Source of the DNA: Echinicola vietnamensis DSM 17526
Lineage (GTDB): Bacteria; Bacteroidota; Bacteroidia; Cytophagales; Cyclobacteriaceae
DNA length: 64,000 bases
Direction: 5' to 3'
Assembly (NCBI RefSeq): GCF_000325705.1
Contig: NC_019904.1
Location: 566,001 to 630,000 of the forward strand
A program made the position numbers and the translations under genes. This document shows positions 1-8,900 of the stretch, piece by piece (the stretch's first letter is position 1; each line of letters opens with the position of its first letter). The notes under the pieces are model-generated. The model did not search any database, was not told the DNA's origin, and saw only the letters and a program-made list of their open reading frames with translations.

Positions 1-350
1 TCCGAACACAACAGCTAGTCGTGGTATTCGGAATGTTGTTTCAATTAGCTTTAATGTCATGGTAACAAAGAAAACAAACTTTCCCATAAAACACCACTCG
101 CTTACCTATCTAACCTGAACTAGATTTGTTTTAGTATTAAAAACGTCATTGCGAACCCTTTATAGGAGGATGTGGGTAGGAAAAGGGGGGGGGAAGCCGC
201 GACGAGCTGCCACGGCTTCCACACCCTCCCATCTCCCCTAAACCTACCGATGGCGGTTTTATCATCAAACTGAGGTTTTAGCGCAAGAACTATTATCCTG
301 ATTCTCGATGCTTTTGTTCTCGATACTTGATACCAGCGACTTGTACGCTA
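1..350. other. Gene-free left edge with a hairpin repeat
   Basis: No convincing coding region is visible. From about 146 the sequence begins GTCATTGCGAACC, then a G-run, then a perfect 8-bp hairpin at 192-220 (GGAAGCCG / CGGCTTCC, 13-nt loop). This layout resembles the dispersed intergenic repeats with a GTCATTGCGA start and a GCCACGGCTTCC end that are common in Bacteroidota. The hairpin has no T-run, so it is not a clear intrinsic terminator for the dehydrogenase gene ending at 351. Confidence 0.45.
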
Positions 351-1364
351 TTACTGCAGCCGGACCATGGCTTTAATCACCTTGTTGGCAGGGTCCAGCC
401 AAGAGGCGAAATCAGCTTTCACCTGGTCAAAGGCCACCTCATGGGTGATATAAGAGGCTGCTTTCACCTTTTGCTCCTTCAGGGCTTTCAGCACCGTGTC
501 AAAATCCTCACGAGTGGCATTTCGGCTGCTCATGAGCGTGGACTCCCGCTTGTGAAATTCCGGATGGTTAAATTCAATCGGGCCTTTTTGAAGCCCTACC
601 AGCACATACCTTCCGCCATGCGCCATCAGCCCAAAACCATGGTGAATGGCCACTGAACTGCCCGTGGCATCAATGACGGATTCAGCAAAACTTCCACCGG
701 TAATGTCCGCTATGGCTGCTTTGAAATCCCCCTTTGCATTGACGGTATATTCCACGCCCAAGGTCTCTCGACAAAAGGCTAAACGATCCTCATTGATGTC
801 CATGGCGATGACCTTGCCTCCTGCGATGCGGGCAAATTCCATCACTCCCAGTCCTATCGGGCCAGCGCCCATCACCACCACAAATTCTCCCGGTTGCACC
901 CCTGCTCTTCTCACCCCGTGTGCACCGATCGCCAAGGGCTCGGCAAGGGCTAACTGCTCTAAACTCAGGCCTTCCTGCTTGACCAAAGATGAGGAAGGCA
1001 CCGAGATGAATTCTTTCATCCCTCCATCCTCATGCACGCCGAATACGCTGATGGTAGCACAGCAATTGGGCTTTCCAGCCTTGCAAGCCACACATTCACC
1101 GCAGTTAAAATACGGGATGATGGTCACCAGGTCGCCCGGAACAAAGCCCTCCGCTCCATCTACCTCCACCAGTTCACCGGATAGCTCATGTCCTAACACG
1201 CGCGGATAGTTAAAAAAGGGCTGTGTCCCCTCGTAAGCATGAAGGTCCGTGCCACAAATCCCAATACGCTTGATCTTTATAATTGCCCTTCCTGGGCTCA
1301 GCGTAGGTTTTTCGCCTTCACTATATTCAAAATTACCAGGTTCTGTACAGGTTAATATTTTCAT
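351..1364 (-). CDS. Zinc-dependent alcohol dehydrogenase, sugar/polyol type
   Basis: Medium-chain Zn-dehydrogenase of 337 residues, in the group that includes sorbitol, threonine, L-idonate and L-galactonate dehydrogenases; it should oxidise a secondary hydroxyl of a sugar or sugar acid with NAD(P). Visible: catalytic-zinc residues Cys37 and the GHE motif at 58-60, structural-zinc cysteines 88, 91, 94 and 102, and a Rossmann motif GAGPIG at 166-171. The start at 1364 (MKILTC) is preferred because the 26 residues before it, from 1442, are not family-like. It lies downstream of a FucP-type transporter on the same strand, about 305 bp away, so an L-fucose or related deoxysugar substrate is likely but inferred. 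No fuconate dehydratase, lactonase or aldolase is in the window; they may lie to the left. Confidence 0.85.
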   Translation of the reverse strand: MKILTCTEPGNFEYSEGEKPTLSPGRAIIKIKRIGICGTDLHAYEGTQPFFNYPRVLGHELSGELVEVDGAEGFVPGDLVTIIPYFNCGECVACKAGKPNCCATISVFGVHEDGGMKEFISVPSSSLVKQEGLSLEQLALAEPLAIGAHGVRRAGVQPGEFVVVMGAGPIGLGVMEFARIAGGKVIAMDINEDRLAFCRETLGVEYTVNAKGDFKAAIADITGGSFAESVIDATGSSVAIHHGFGLMAHGGRYVLVGLQKGPIEFNHPEFHKRESTLMSSRNATREDFDTVLKALKEQKVKAASYITHEVAFDQVKADFASWLDPANKVIKAMVRLQ

Positions 1365-1669
1365 GAGTTGTGTTGGAAAATTAGATAGTTGGAAAATTAA
1401 GGTAGCTGGTGAAGCCTCATGGCAGACACAAAACGTTTGCACCTGCCTTTGTTTGACCTGTCCCTAGCCGTGACCAAGCCAAGAGTATACCCAAAGGTCA
1501 TTAAATCCTTATGAACAGCCATCCTGCTCTTTCAGGCTTATGGGGATTGACAATGTTTAAATTGATTAGACTATCAAAAACATCAGTCCACAAAAGACAA
1601 CACGCCACATTAAACCATTTGGGAAAAACATGCTGTGCTCTTCCCAAATGGCCTTGCCCAACGTCTACT

Positions 1670-2965
1670 TTATTCACCTGCTGCCATGGCAGGAATTTCT
1701 TTTTTGTGCTTGTAATGGAAAAGTCCATAGGCCACGACCACCAAGTAACACGCCGCCGGCACGAAAAACGAAAGGTGGATACTGTCCAAGCTATCCGACA
1801 CCAGCCCTTGGATAAACGGGAAAATCGCACCGCCCAATATCGCCATGATCAAGCCCGATCCGCCTAATTTAGTATCATCGCCAAGCCCTTCGGCTGCCAG
1901 ACCATAAATGGTCGGAAACATAAGCGACATACAGCCAGAAATACAAACCAAGGCAATTGAGCCCACCATACCATGGCCAAAGATCACCACCATCGTCAGT
2001 CCAATGGCCCCAATCGCCGAAATGGCCATCAGCAGACTAGGCCGCACAAACTTCATCAATGCCGTAAACAAAAACCGGCTTACCGTAAAGAGTACGATCG
2101 CTGCCAGGTAGTAATTGGAGGCATCACTTTCATTCATGTCCAGCTCCATCATCACATAACGAATCGTATAAGACCATATTCCGATCTGTGCTCCTACATA
2201 GAAAAACTGGGCCAAGACACCAAAAACGTAATTTTTATTGCCCAAAAGGCGCTTAAGGCCGTTGCCCAAGGAATCTTGGAGTCCTCCTTCCGAGGCAGTG
2301 GGCATTTTGGTAAATTTGATCAGCACCCACATGACCACCAAGAACAGGGCCACTCCGACATAGGTCCCCATCACAGCGTCCAATTCTTCTTGTCGTACCT
2401 GCTGAAGCTGTTCGGCCGTCATGCGGCTTCGCTCATCTGCCTCGGCCACATTCAGCTTGGACAGGATAAAGAACTTACTCAGCACCACACCGATGATCGA
2501 CCCTACCGGGTTGAAGGATTGGGCGAGGTTTAGCCGTCTGGTAGCGGAGGCTTCTGGCCCCATCACCATGATGTATGGATTGGCAGATGTCTCCAAAATG
2601 GACAGTCCTCCGGCAAGCACATACAGGGCAAAGAGGAAAAAGCCATAGGACATCGTGATGCTGGCTGGGTAAAACAACAATCCCCCTACTGCAAACAGCC
2701 CCAAGCCGAGCAACACCCCGGATTTATAAGTATATTTCTTGATGTAAATGGCTGCCGGCAAAGCCAAACAGAAATAAGCCCCGTAAAAGGCCAGCTGGAT
2801 AAAGCTGGTCTGTGTATCGGTCATGCTGAGGATTTTCTTGAAAGCTGCCAACAAAGTATCTGTCATGTTGTTGGCCAGTCCCCAAAGCAAGAAGAGGCTG
2901 GTAAGGAGTATAAATGGCCAAAGGGTAGCTTTTGATACCAAGGCCGATTTAGATGGATTATTCAT
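1670..2965 (-). CDS. fucP: L-fucose/proton symporter-like MFS permease
   Basis: 431-residue inner-membrane transporter of the fucose/galactose/hexose:H+ symporter branch of the major facilitator superfamily. The N-terminus carries the family-like first helix (FILLTSLFLLWGLANNMTDT), followed by PxxAYFCxALPA-type helix text and about twelve hydrophobic segments ending at a short cytoplasmic tail KHKKEIPAM. Length matches FucP. It sits between an aldo/keto reductase upstream and a Zn-dehydrogenase downstream, all on -, which suggests uptake and oxidative breakdown of one sugar. Substrate is inferred from family and context; other members carry glucose, galactose or N-acetylglucosamine. No clear TAnnTTTG promoter was found just upstream. 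Confidence 0.85.
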   Translation of the reverse strand: MNNPSKSALVSKATLWPFILLTSLFLLWGLANNMTDTLLAAFKKILSMTDTQTSFIQLAFYGAYFCLALPAAIYIKKYTYKSGVLLGLGLFAVGGLLFYPASITMSYGFFLFALYVLAGGLSILETSANPYIMVMGPEASATRRLNLAQSFNPVGSIIGVVLSKFFILSKLNVAEADERSRMTAEQLQQVRQEELDAVMGTYVGVALFLVVMWVLIKFTKMPTASEGGLQDSLGNGLKRLLGNKNYVFGVLAQFFYVGAQIGIWSYTIRYVMMELDMNESDASNYYLAAIVLFTVSRFLFTALMKFVRPSLLMAISAIGAIGLTMVVIFGHGMVGSIALVCISGCMSLMFPTIYGLAAEGLGDDTKLGGSGLIMAILGGAIFPFIQGLVSDSLDSIHLSFFVPAACYLVVVAYGLFHYKHKKEIPAMAAGE

Positions 2966-3074
2966 GGATTGGTTATTTGGTTCTTCGTAATGTTGTTTTT
3001 GGGTAACGGGGATAATTTACGTTGCTTCTATCAAAGCAAAACCATTTTGACATGGTAATTTCCTAACGTCCCCA

Positions 3075-4109
3075 TCACAGCGGGCTATGCGCATGCAGCA
3101 ATCCCCGTTCGTGCATTTCTGCCCAAAATTCTGCGGGCAAACGCTCCTCCGTGGCAGCAACGTTCCTTTTTACCTTTTCGGGCTCCGACGTACTCAAGGC
3201 GACACTGGCCACCCCTGGAGCGGCCAATCCGAATTGCACACACGCATGGGCAGGTGTTACCCCAAACGCCTTGCAAACGGCAAAGAACGTTGACCTCCAC
3301 TCAAAGCGGGCCTTGTTTTCAGGGGTATCGGGCTTGATCAGTTGGTAATCATAATATTCTCCACCCACTAAAAAACCGGATTGGAAAACGGCTGAATTTA
3401 AAATACCCACCCCATCATCACTCAATTGCTGCATAAAAGCCAACAGCTCCTTGGGGTGGGAAATGATGGTCATGCTGTTCGCAAACATCACCCAGTCCAA
3501 CTTGATGTGTTCATAGATACGGGGAATGATTTTCCAATCTTTTGCCCCGACGCCGATCCCTTTGACCAGGCCTTTTCGCTTCAGGTCTTCCAAGGCACGG
3601 TAAGCCTCCAGCACATCTTCAAACAGCGCCTCTTCCTCTGCGGGATTGGCAGCTTTGGCCAAGTATTCATCCGGATCATGCACGGATGCCAATTGGGTGG
3701 AATAGCCTTGCAGCAATTCATTGCCTTCTTCAAAACACTCCAAGATACCGTCATAACTGATTTTCTGGACGGCATCGTGCTTGAGGTCCCGCCAAACCCC
3801 TTTCTCAAATTGGGGTTCCTTACCGACAAGGGGGCTTCTTACCCAGCCCAGCTTGTTGCTAACGACCACTTCGTCTTTGGGCACATTGAGGGCATTCAAC
3901 GCATTGCCTAAGGATTCCAGTGCCAAGCCGGCACCGTATTTTCCTGCAGAATCGAAGAAGGTCTGGGGTTGGGTGTAGTGAATGCTCTCTTTGACGAGTG
4001 CTTCTTTTACTTTGGGATCAAGCGCTGTGAACAGGTTGCCCAGCGCGCTGGTACCAAAAACAATTGGTGGGACTTTGATCCCAGTGTTACCTAAAGGTCT
4101 CAACTTCAT
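3075..4109 (-). CDS. Aldo/keto reductase, aldose 1-dehydrogenase (L-fucose dehydrogenase) type
   Basis: 344-residue aldo/keto reductase barrel. It resembles the D-threo-aldose / L-fucose 1-dehydrogenase group, which oxidises the anomeric carbon of L-fucose to the lactone with NAD(P)+. Visible: RPLGNTGIKVPPIVFGTSALG at the N-terminus, the catalytic Asp-Tyr region around FDSAGKYGAG, and the C-terminal cofactor region ending near VASVALSTSEPEKV. The start at 4109 (MKLRPLG) is chosen over 4145 because the 12 extra residues are not conserved-looking. Next to fucP and divergent from a LacI-type regulator, it would be step one of a non-phosphorylative fucose route. Exact substrate is inferred. Confidence 0.75.
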   Translation of the reverse strand: MKLRPLGNTGIKVPPIVFGTSALGNLFTALDPKVKEALVKESIHYTQPQTFFDSAGKYGAGLALESLGNALNALNVPKDEVVVSNKLGWVRSPLVGKEPQFEKGVWRDLKHDAVQKISYDGILECFEEGNELLQGYSTQLASVHDPDEYLAKAANPAEEEALFEDVLEAYRALEDLKRKGLVKGIGVGAKDWKIIPRIYEHIKLDWVMFANSMTIISHPKELLAFMQQLSDDGVGILNSAVFQSGFLVGGEYYDYQLIKPDTPENKARFEWRSTFFAVCKAFGVTPAHACVQFGLAAPGVASVALSTSEPEKVKRNVAATEERLPAEFWAEMHERGLLHAHSPL

Positions 4110-4196
4110 ATTTATTCCTTTGTCATTTTGGGAAAAACATCCCAAGATAGGGATAAAAACAAACTAAAAAAGCCCTTTTTACACAAGTCTAAACAC

Positions 4197-4240
4197 ATTT
4201 CAACCTGCAAAGCTTTGCGAAAACCTTTGCAGGTTGAAAT
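4197..4240. promoter_or_regulatory. 16-bp inverted repeat with internal palindrome, candidate operator
   Basis: In the 150-bp gap between the divergent aldo/keto reductase and LacI genes there is a perfect inverted repeat, arms 4197-4212 and 4225-4240 (ATTTCAACCTGCAAAG and its complement) with a 12-nt spacer. The left half also contains a 12-bp perfect palindrome GCAAAGCTTTGC at 4207-4218, the size and symmetry of a LacI-family operator. Repeated CTTTGC text also resembles dispersed intergenic repeats of this phylum, so repeat origin is an alternative. No T-run follows, arguing against a terminator. Confidence 0.5.
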
Positions 4241-4260
4241 TAATTTACTTTTTTTATCAG

Positions 4261-5283
4261 ATGAAGAAAAAAAGAGTTACCCTAAAGGACATCGCCAGTG
4301 AGCTGGGCATATCCATTTCCACGGTCAGCAGGGCCCTAAAGGATCATCCTGACATCGACAAAGGCCTCACCAAAAAAATCAAGGCCTTGGCCCAACGCTG
4401 GAACTATATTCCCAACCCATTGGCCATGGGACTGCTCCGTCAGCAGACCCGGGTAATCGGTGTCATCGTCCCTGATTTGGTGACTTACTTTTTCTCCTCC
4501 ATCATCTCCGGAATAGAGGACGAACTCCAACAAGCCGGATATTACATCGTCATATCTTCATCAAAAGAGTCGCTTGAAAAGGAAATCGAATGCGTCCATA
4601 ATTTGCTAAACTTAAGAATCGATGGCCTGATTGTTTGCTTGGCCCAAAACAGCCATCAAACCGACCACTTTAAAAAAGTCCTTGACCATGATGTACCCTT
4701 GGTGTTCTTTGACCGGGTGTGCCTGGAAAAGGAAGTATCCACCGTGGTGGTGGACAATGTCTCCATGGCCAAGGACATTACCACTCATTTCTACGAAAAT
4801 GGAGCACGCAGGATTGCCCATATCACCGGACCAAAGCACTTGAATATCGTGCAAGAAAGGGCTGAAGGCTACCTCAAAGGCTTGCAGGAAGTAGGTTTGC
4901 CATTTGAAAAAAAATATCTGGCCCATACCGATCTATCGCATCAATCCACTGAAAAAGCGATCAAAAAGCTCCTTCAACTTCCCCAGCGTCCCGACGCCAT
5001 CCTTGGCGTCAACGACACCGTCATTTTCGCCACCATGAAAGCCATTAAGGCCGCTGGCCTTAAGATCCCCCATGACATCTTGCTGGCCGGCTTTTCAGAT
5101 GAATTTCATGCCACCGTGGTGGAGCCCAACCTCACCTCAGTCGCCCACCCCACCCATGAAATCGGCCGCAATGCTGCGAAGTTGATCTTAGAGCAAATAA
5201 AGGAGGAAAAGGCCATCCAAAAAAAGATCGTGCTGAACACCGCCCTGTACATCAGGGCATCCTCTTCGCGGTCGAAAAAATAA
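4261..5283 (+). CDS. LacI/GalR-family transcriptional regulator
   Basis: 340-residue cytoplasmic regulator. Residues 4-50 form the LacI helix-turn-helix and hinge helix (VTLKDIASELGISISTVSRA, then WNYIPNPLA), followed by a periplasmic-binding-protein-like effector domain (VIGVIVPDLVTYFFSSIISG through LTSVAHPTHEIGRNAA). The start at 4261 (MKKKRVT) fits the family; the longer reading from 4234 adds 9 residues. It is divergent from the aldo/keto reductase-fucP-dehydrogenase cluster and probably controls it and itself through the palindrome at 4207-4218. The effector is likely the transported sugar or a breakdown product. Confidence 0.9.
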   Translation: MKKKRVTLKDIASELGISISTVSRALKDHPDIDKGLTKKIKALAQRWNYIPNPLAMGLLRQQTRVIGVIVPDLVTYFFSSIISGIEDELQQAGYYIVISSSKESLEKEIECVHNLLNLRIDGLIVCLAQNSHQTDHFKKVLDHDVPLVFFDRVCLEKEVSTVVVDNVSMAKDITTHFYENGARRIAHITGPKHLNIVQERAEGYLKGLQEVGLPFEKKYLAHTDLSHQSTEKAIKKLLQLPQRPDAILGVNDTVIFATMKAIKAAGLKIPHDILLAGFSDEFHATVVEPNLTSVAHPTHEIGRNAAKLILEQIKEEKAIQKKIVLNTALYIRASSSRSKK

Positions 5284-5310
5284 GCTACATGGTCTTTGCG
5301 CTTTTTTTAG

Positions 5311-5318
5311 TACCTTTG
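5311..5318 (+). promoter_or_regulatory. Candidate -7 box (TACCTTTG) for the DEAD-box helicase
   Basis: TACCTTTG matches the Bacteroidota TAnnTTTG box. The nearest upstream TTTG (5295-5298) is closer than the usual 19-20 nt, so the -33 element is weak. A start near 5325 would give a leader of about 160 nt. Confidence 0.45.
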
Positions 5319-5482
5319 TTCACCAAGTGACATCCGGCAGAGTGCAACCGGCCGGAAATGCTAAATGTAATGACCATCCATACCCGGAGATTTTGTTGAT
5401 AAATGCTGCAGAACTTATCTTTTGCACCTGTATCTCGCACTCGATCGTTAACCTACCCGGCGATATTCTTTATCAAAACAAC

Positions 5483-6733
5483 ATGAAATTTAAAGACCTG
5501 AGGATCATTCCTCCAATATTAAAAGCCTTAGAAGACAAGGGTTATGATGAGCCCACTTCTATCCAAGCGCAAGCTATCCCCCACATTCTCGAAGGCAGAG
5601 ATGTCTTAGGCTGTGCCCAGACCGGCACGGGAAAAACGGCTGCATTTGCCATTCCAATCATCCAACATATCCATGAGGCTCCCTATGCCAATGAACCTTG
5701 GGCCAAGATTCGATCCCTGATCGTTACCCCTACCCGGGAATTGGCCATTCAGATCGGGGAAAACATCGACGAGTATGCCAAAAACACCAATGTCAGCCAT
5801 ACGGTGATTTTTGGTGGCGTCAAGCAAGGTGCCCAAGTGGCCCAACTTAAAAAAGGGGTACACATCTTGGTGGCCACACCGGGGCGATTGCTGGACCTGA
5901 TCGACCAGGGCCATATCAGCCTTAAGGCCATCGACCTGTTTGTGCTGGATGAGGCAGACCGCATGTTGGACATGGGCTTTATCAATGACATCAAAAAGCT
6001 CCTTAAGATCCTACCGAAAAAACGGCAGTCGCTTTTCTTTTCGGCCACCATGCCGGACAATATCCTGCAACTTTCCAAGGAGATCCTGGACAATCCCCAA
6101 AAAGTAGAGGTCACCCCGGTATCTTCAACCGCTGAGACCATTCAGCAGTACATCTACTACACCAATAAGAGCAGTAAAAAGTCCCTTTTGATCCATATTC
6201 TGGAAAAAGAGGGCATGGATCAGGTGCTGCTGTTTTCCCGCACCAAACACGGGGCGGACAGGATCGTTCGTGACCTCAAGAAAAAACACATCAAAGCCGC
6301 AGCCATCCACGGGGACAAAGCCCAAAACCAACGTCAACGGGTACTTAGCGATTTTAAGGACAACAAATTGCGGGTATTGGTCGCAACGGATATTGCTGCC
6401 CGAGGCATTGATATTGACAAATTAAAATATGTCATCAACTTTGACATTCCGGACACCCCTGAAACCTATATCCACCGGATTGGCCGGTCGGGAAGGGCTG
6501 GAGAAGAAGGAACCGCCATTTCCCTTTGTGAGCCAGAGGAAAATGCAGATGTCAAGGCCATCGAAAAACTGGCCAATAAAAACATCACGGTCATCAGCGA
6601 CCATCCCTTTCCCCAAACGGACAAGCCTATGACGGCTCAGGAGAAAAAGGAATTTAACAAGGAAAAACAACGGCGCAAACAGGAGTTTTTTGCTAACCGC
6701 AAAAAGAACCGAGGAGGCGCTGGCAGAAGGTAA
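5483..6733 (+). CDS. DEAD-box ATP-dependent RNA helicase, RhlE type
   Basis: 416-residue cytoplasmic helicase that unwinds RNA, expected in ribosome assembly, mRNA turnover or cold adaptation. Visible motifs in order: Q motif PTSIQAQAIP (24-33), Walker A AQTGTGKT (45-52), PTRELA, TPGRLLDL, DEAD, SAT, ATDIAARGIDI and HRIGRSGRAG, then a basic tail rich in Lys/Arg ending NRKKNRGGAGRR. The start at 5483 (MKFKDL) fits RhlE homologues; an in-frame extension to 5327 is leader sequence, not protein-like. It is followed by a strong terminator at 6790 and so is probably transcribed alone. Confidence 0.93.
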   Translation: MKFKDLRIIPPILKALEDKGYDEPTSIQAQAIPHILEGRDVLGCAQTGTGKTAAFAIPIIQHIHEAPYANEPWAKIRSLIVTPTRELAIQIGENIDEYAKNTNVSHTVIFGGVKQGAQVAQLKKGVHILVATPGRLLDLIDQGHISLKAIDLFVLDEADRMLDMGFINDIKKLLKILPKKRQSLFFSATMPDNILQLSKEILDNPQKVEVTPVSSTAETIQQYIYYTNKSSKKSLLIHILEKEGMDQVLLFSRTKHGADRIVRDLKKKHIKAAAIHGDKAQNQRQRVLSDFKDNKLRVLVATDIAARGIDIDKLKYVINFDIPDTPETYIHRIGRSGRAGEEGTAISLCEPEENADVKAIEKLANKNITVISDHPFPQTDKPMTAQEKKEFNKEKQRRKQEFFANRKKNRGGAGRR

Positions 6734-6789
6734 TCCATAAGCAATGGGTGGGCTCAGCAAGTTTCCAGCCGCACTTTCATTGCACTTTT

Positions 6790-6835
6790 CACCTGGCAGT
6801 TATCAATGATAAGATGACTGTCAGGTGTTTTTTTT
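6790..6835 (+). terminator. Intrinsic terminator after the helicase gene
   Basis: An 11-bp stem (CACCTGGCAGT pairs with ACTGTCAGGTG, one G-U pair) is followed directly by eight T residues at 6828-6835. Confidence 0.9.
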
Positions 6836-7058
6836 ATTTCCCAATATGAAACAAACACGTTTCACGGATTCCGGCACCATCTTGACACCTGCTTTTTCAT
6901 TTTTCAATAATTTTTAGTAAATTTTACTAGACAATTCCGGAGGACAACTTCCTCCAGCCACTATTTTTCTACCATTTCACCAATCATGGTAGCATTCCGG
7001 CCCTCCGTAAGAGGATGATTCACACACGCGCTAATTTTTCACCCATAGTTTACCACAC

Positions 7059-7868
7059 ATGTCAGTTATCGAAACCCAAACACCTCCCAAGGAAGCACAA
7101 AAAAGTGTATCCTTTGGCAACCCCACTCCCAAGAAATCCGACCGGACAACCACCATCCATATGCTTATTGGCTTAGGGCTGATCGTAGTCCTCATTGCAG
7201 GAGCCTGGTTGCTTTCAAAGTACATCATTGAAGCGATAGAAGGGAATAACCTCACCACTCTTTTCAAAATTCTGGGATTTATTTTATTGATGATTCCAGG
7301 AGGGCTGTTCTATATCCAACTGGCTCGGTCAGGCAAAAGGAACAAAGAAGAACTCCAAACCTTGCAGCTGGAACGCCGGGCAATCGAAGGGGAAATCAAA
7401 GGCAAAAACCACATCGACGTATTCGATTCTATCCGACTCAGCCTCAACAAGCTGGAAGAATACTACACCATAAACACCAATCAAGCCCGTCATAGTTTCA
7501 CCTTTAGCCTGCTCGCGATCATTCTCGGGCTTGCCGTGTTGATCGCAGGGATCATGTTTTTTTACGTGGGCAATGACAACATCACCCTTGCGGCGATCAG
7601 CTCAATATCGGGAATTATCGTCCAGTTTATTGGCGGTGCGTACTTCGTGATGTACAAGAAAAGTCTCTCCCAGCTCAACCGATTTTACGAGCAGCTGATT
7701 ATCAAGCAGAATACGATGCTGGCCATCAACCTGAGTGAATCCATTAAAGACGAACAAAAGGCCATTGACATGAAAGAGAAAATCATCGTCTTCTTACTGC
7801 AAAAAGAAATACATGAAGAAGAGGCCAGTTCCTCCCTCAAAACTTCCCCGATCAAACCAGAAATGTAA
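7059..7868 (+). CDS. TRADD-N-associated transmembrane-domain-like protein
   Basis: 269-residue inner-membrane protein. Four hydrophobic segments are visible in two pairs: about 33-54 and 68-87, then 147-171 and 176-197. Between the pairs is a charged, probably coiled-coil stretch (about 95-135). The second pair with its flanks (HSFTFSLLAIILG, then SGIIVQFIGGAYFVMYKKSL, then QLNRFYEQLI) resembles the two-TM domain linked to TRADD-N modules in predicted conflict and signalling systems. No death-like, NTPase or effector domain is attached, so its role is unknown. A small MscS channel and a VIT transporter follow on the same strand. Family resemblance is by eye. Confidence 0.6.
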   Translation: MSVIETQTPPKEAQKSVSFGNPTPKKSDRTTTIHMLIGLGLIVVLIAGAWLLSKYIIEAIEGNNLTTLFKILGFILLMIPGGLFYIQLARSGKRNKEELQTLQLERRAIEGEIKGKNHIDVFDSIRLSLNKLEEYYTINTNQARHSFTFSLLAIILGLAVLIAGIMFFYVGNDNITLAAISSISGIIVQFIGGAYFVMYKKSLSQLNRFYEQLIIKQNTMLAINLSESIKDEQKAIDMKEKIIVFLLQKEIHEEEASSSLKTSPIKPEM

Positions 7869-7948
7869 GCCCGTGGCATATTACCGCCATATCCCTTACG
7901 GATTTTATGTAAAAAATCAGTATTTTGGATAAAGCATCGACAAACAAT

Positions 7949-8845
7949 ATGGAACAAGGCCACCTCCAAACCATCTTAAGCTCACTCAGGGAATCATGGC
8001 AAAATTTTCTTGAAAGCGTCCCCAGTATTATCCTTGGGATCCTTGTCATTACCATCGGCTATATCATAGCCAGGCGGATTGGAGAAATCACCCGATCTAA
8101 GATCAGAAACCGGTCCAGTGATCCCCTCATGAGCCGGTTTCTGGGGAACACCGTAAAAATCTGCTTTTTCCTTCTGACCATTATCTACGCCATGAACATC
8201 GCCGGACTGGGGGAAATCACGACCTTCTTACTCAGTTCAATAGGTGCTTCTGCCATCATCATTGGTTTTGCGTTTAAGGACATTGGGGAGAACTTTATCA
8301 GTGGCATCATCTTGGCCTTTAACCGTCCCTTTAATGTCAATGACACCGTAGAAGTAGGAGACCTGTTTGGCAAGATCAAATCCTTGGAGTTTCGCTACAC
8401 CAAGCTCAAGACTTTTGATGGCAAGGATGTCTATATCCCCAACAGTGATGTCCTGAAAAAACCGGTGATAAACTATACCGAAGATGGTTTTTTCCGCTGG
8501 GACTTTATTGTAGGCATTGCCTATGAGGACAATATCGAGCAGGCCAAAAAAGTAATCTTGGAGACCGTAAACAGTCATCCGTCCATTATCCAAGATGCGG
8601 TCCACGAAAACTATGTTGCCGAGGATCAGCTGGCCACCAGCACGGTAAACCTGAAAGTATTCTTCTGGGTGGACACCTATGAATTTCGGCGGGAAGCAGT
8701 CATGGTCAAAGGAGAGGTCATCAAGCAAGTCAAAGAAGCCTTGGAGGCCAATGGCTTCTCCATGCCAAGTGATATAGTGGAGCTGAAACTCTACAGCAGC
8801 CAAAAGGACCTTCCAGTGAAATTGCAATCGCCGAATGGCCAATGA
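7949..8845 (+). CDS. Small-conductance mechanosensitive channel, MscS family
   Basis: 298-residue inner-membrane channel that should open under membrane tension and release osmolytes. Three N-terminal hydrophobic helices lead into the pore-lining TM3 region ([20 protein letters not shown]), then the beta domain ([36 protein letters not shown]) and the alpha/beta C-terminal domain; length is typical of E. coli MscS. The ATG at 7949 is preferred over an upstream TTG at 7925. It starts 80 bp after the TRADD-N-TM-like gene and its end overlaps one possible start of the VIT gene, so these genes may be co-transcribed. Confidence 0.9.
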   Translation: MEQGHLQTILSSLRESWQNFLESVPSIILGILVITIGYIIARRIGEITRSKIRNRSSDPLMSRFLGNTVKICFFLLTIIYAMNIAGLGEITTFLLSSIGASAIIIGFAFKDIGENFISGIILAFNRPFNVNDTVEVGDLFGKIKSLEFRYTKLKTFDGKDVYIPNSDVLKKPVINYTEDGFFRWDFIVGIAYEDNIEQAKKVILETVNSHPSIIQDAVHENYVAEDQLATSTVNLKVFFWVDTYEFRREAVMVKGEVIKQVKEALEANGFSMPSDIVELKLYSSQKDLPVKLQSPNGQ

Positions 8846-8900
8846 GAAACCACCATCATCCGTGTTGTCAAGTCACCGCTTGGACAAAAAGAAAAGCATT

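Noticed and set aside
646..1209. 187-residue open frame on the plus strand
   Set aside because: Antisense to the Zn-dehydrogenase; Ser/Pro/Thr-rich shadow with no family features.
1511..1867. Plus-strand frame overlapping the end of fucP
   Set aside because: Overlaps the transporter 3' end, no protein-like pattern; treated as non-coding.
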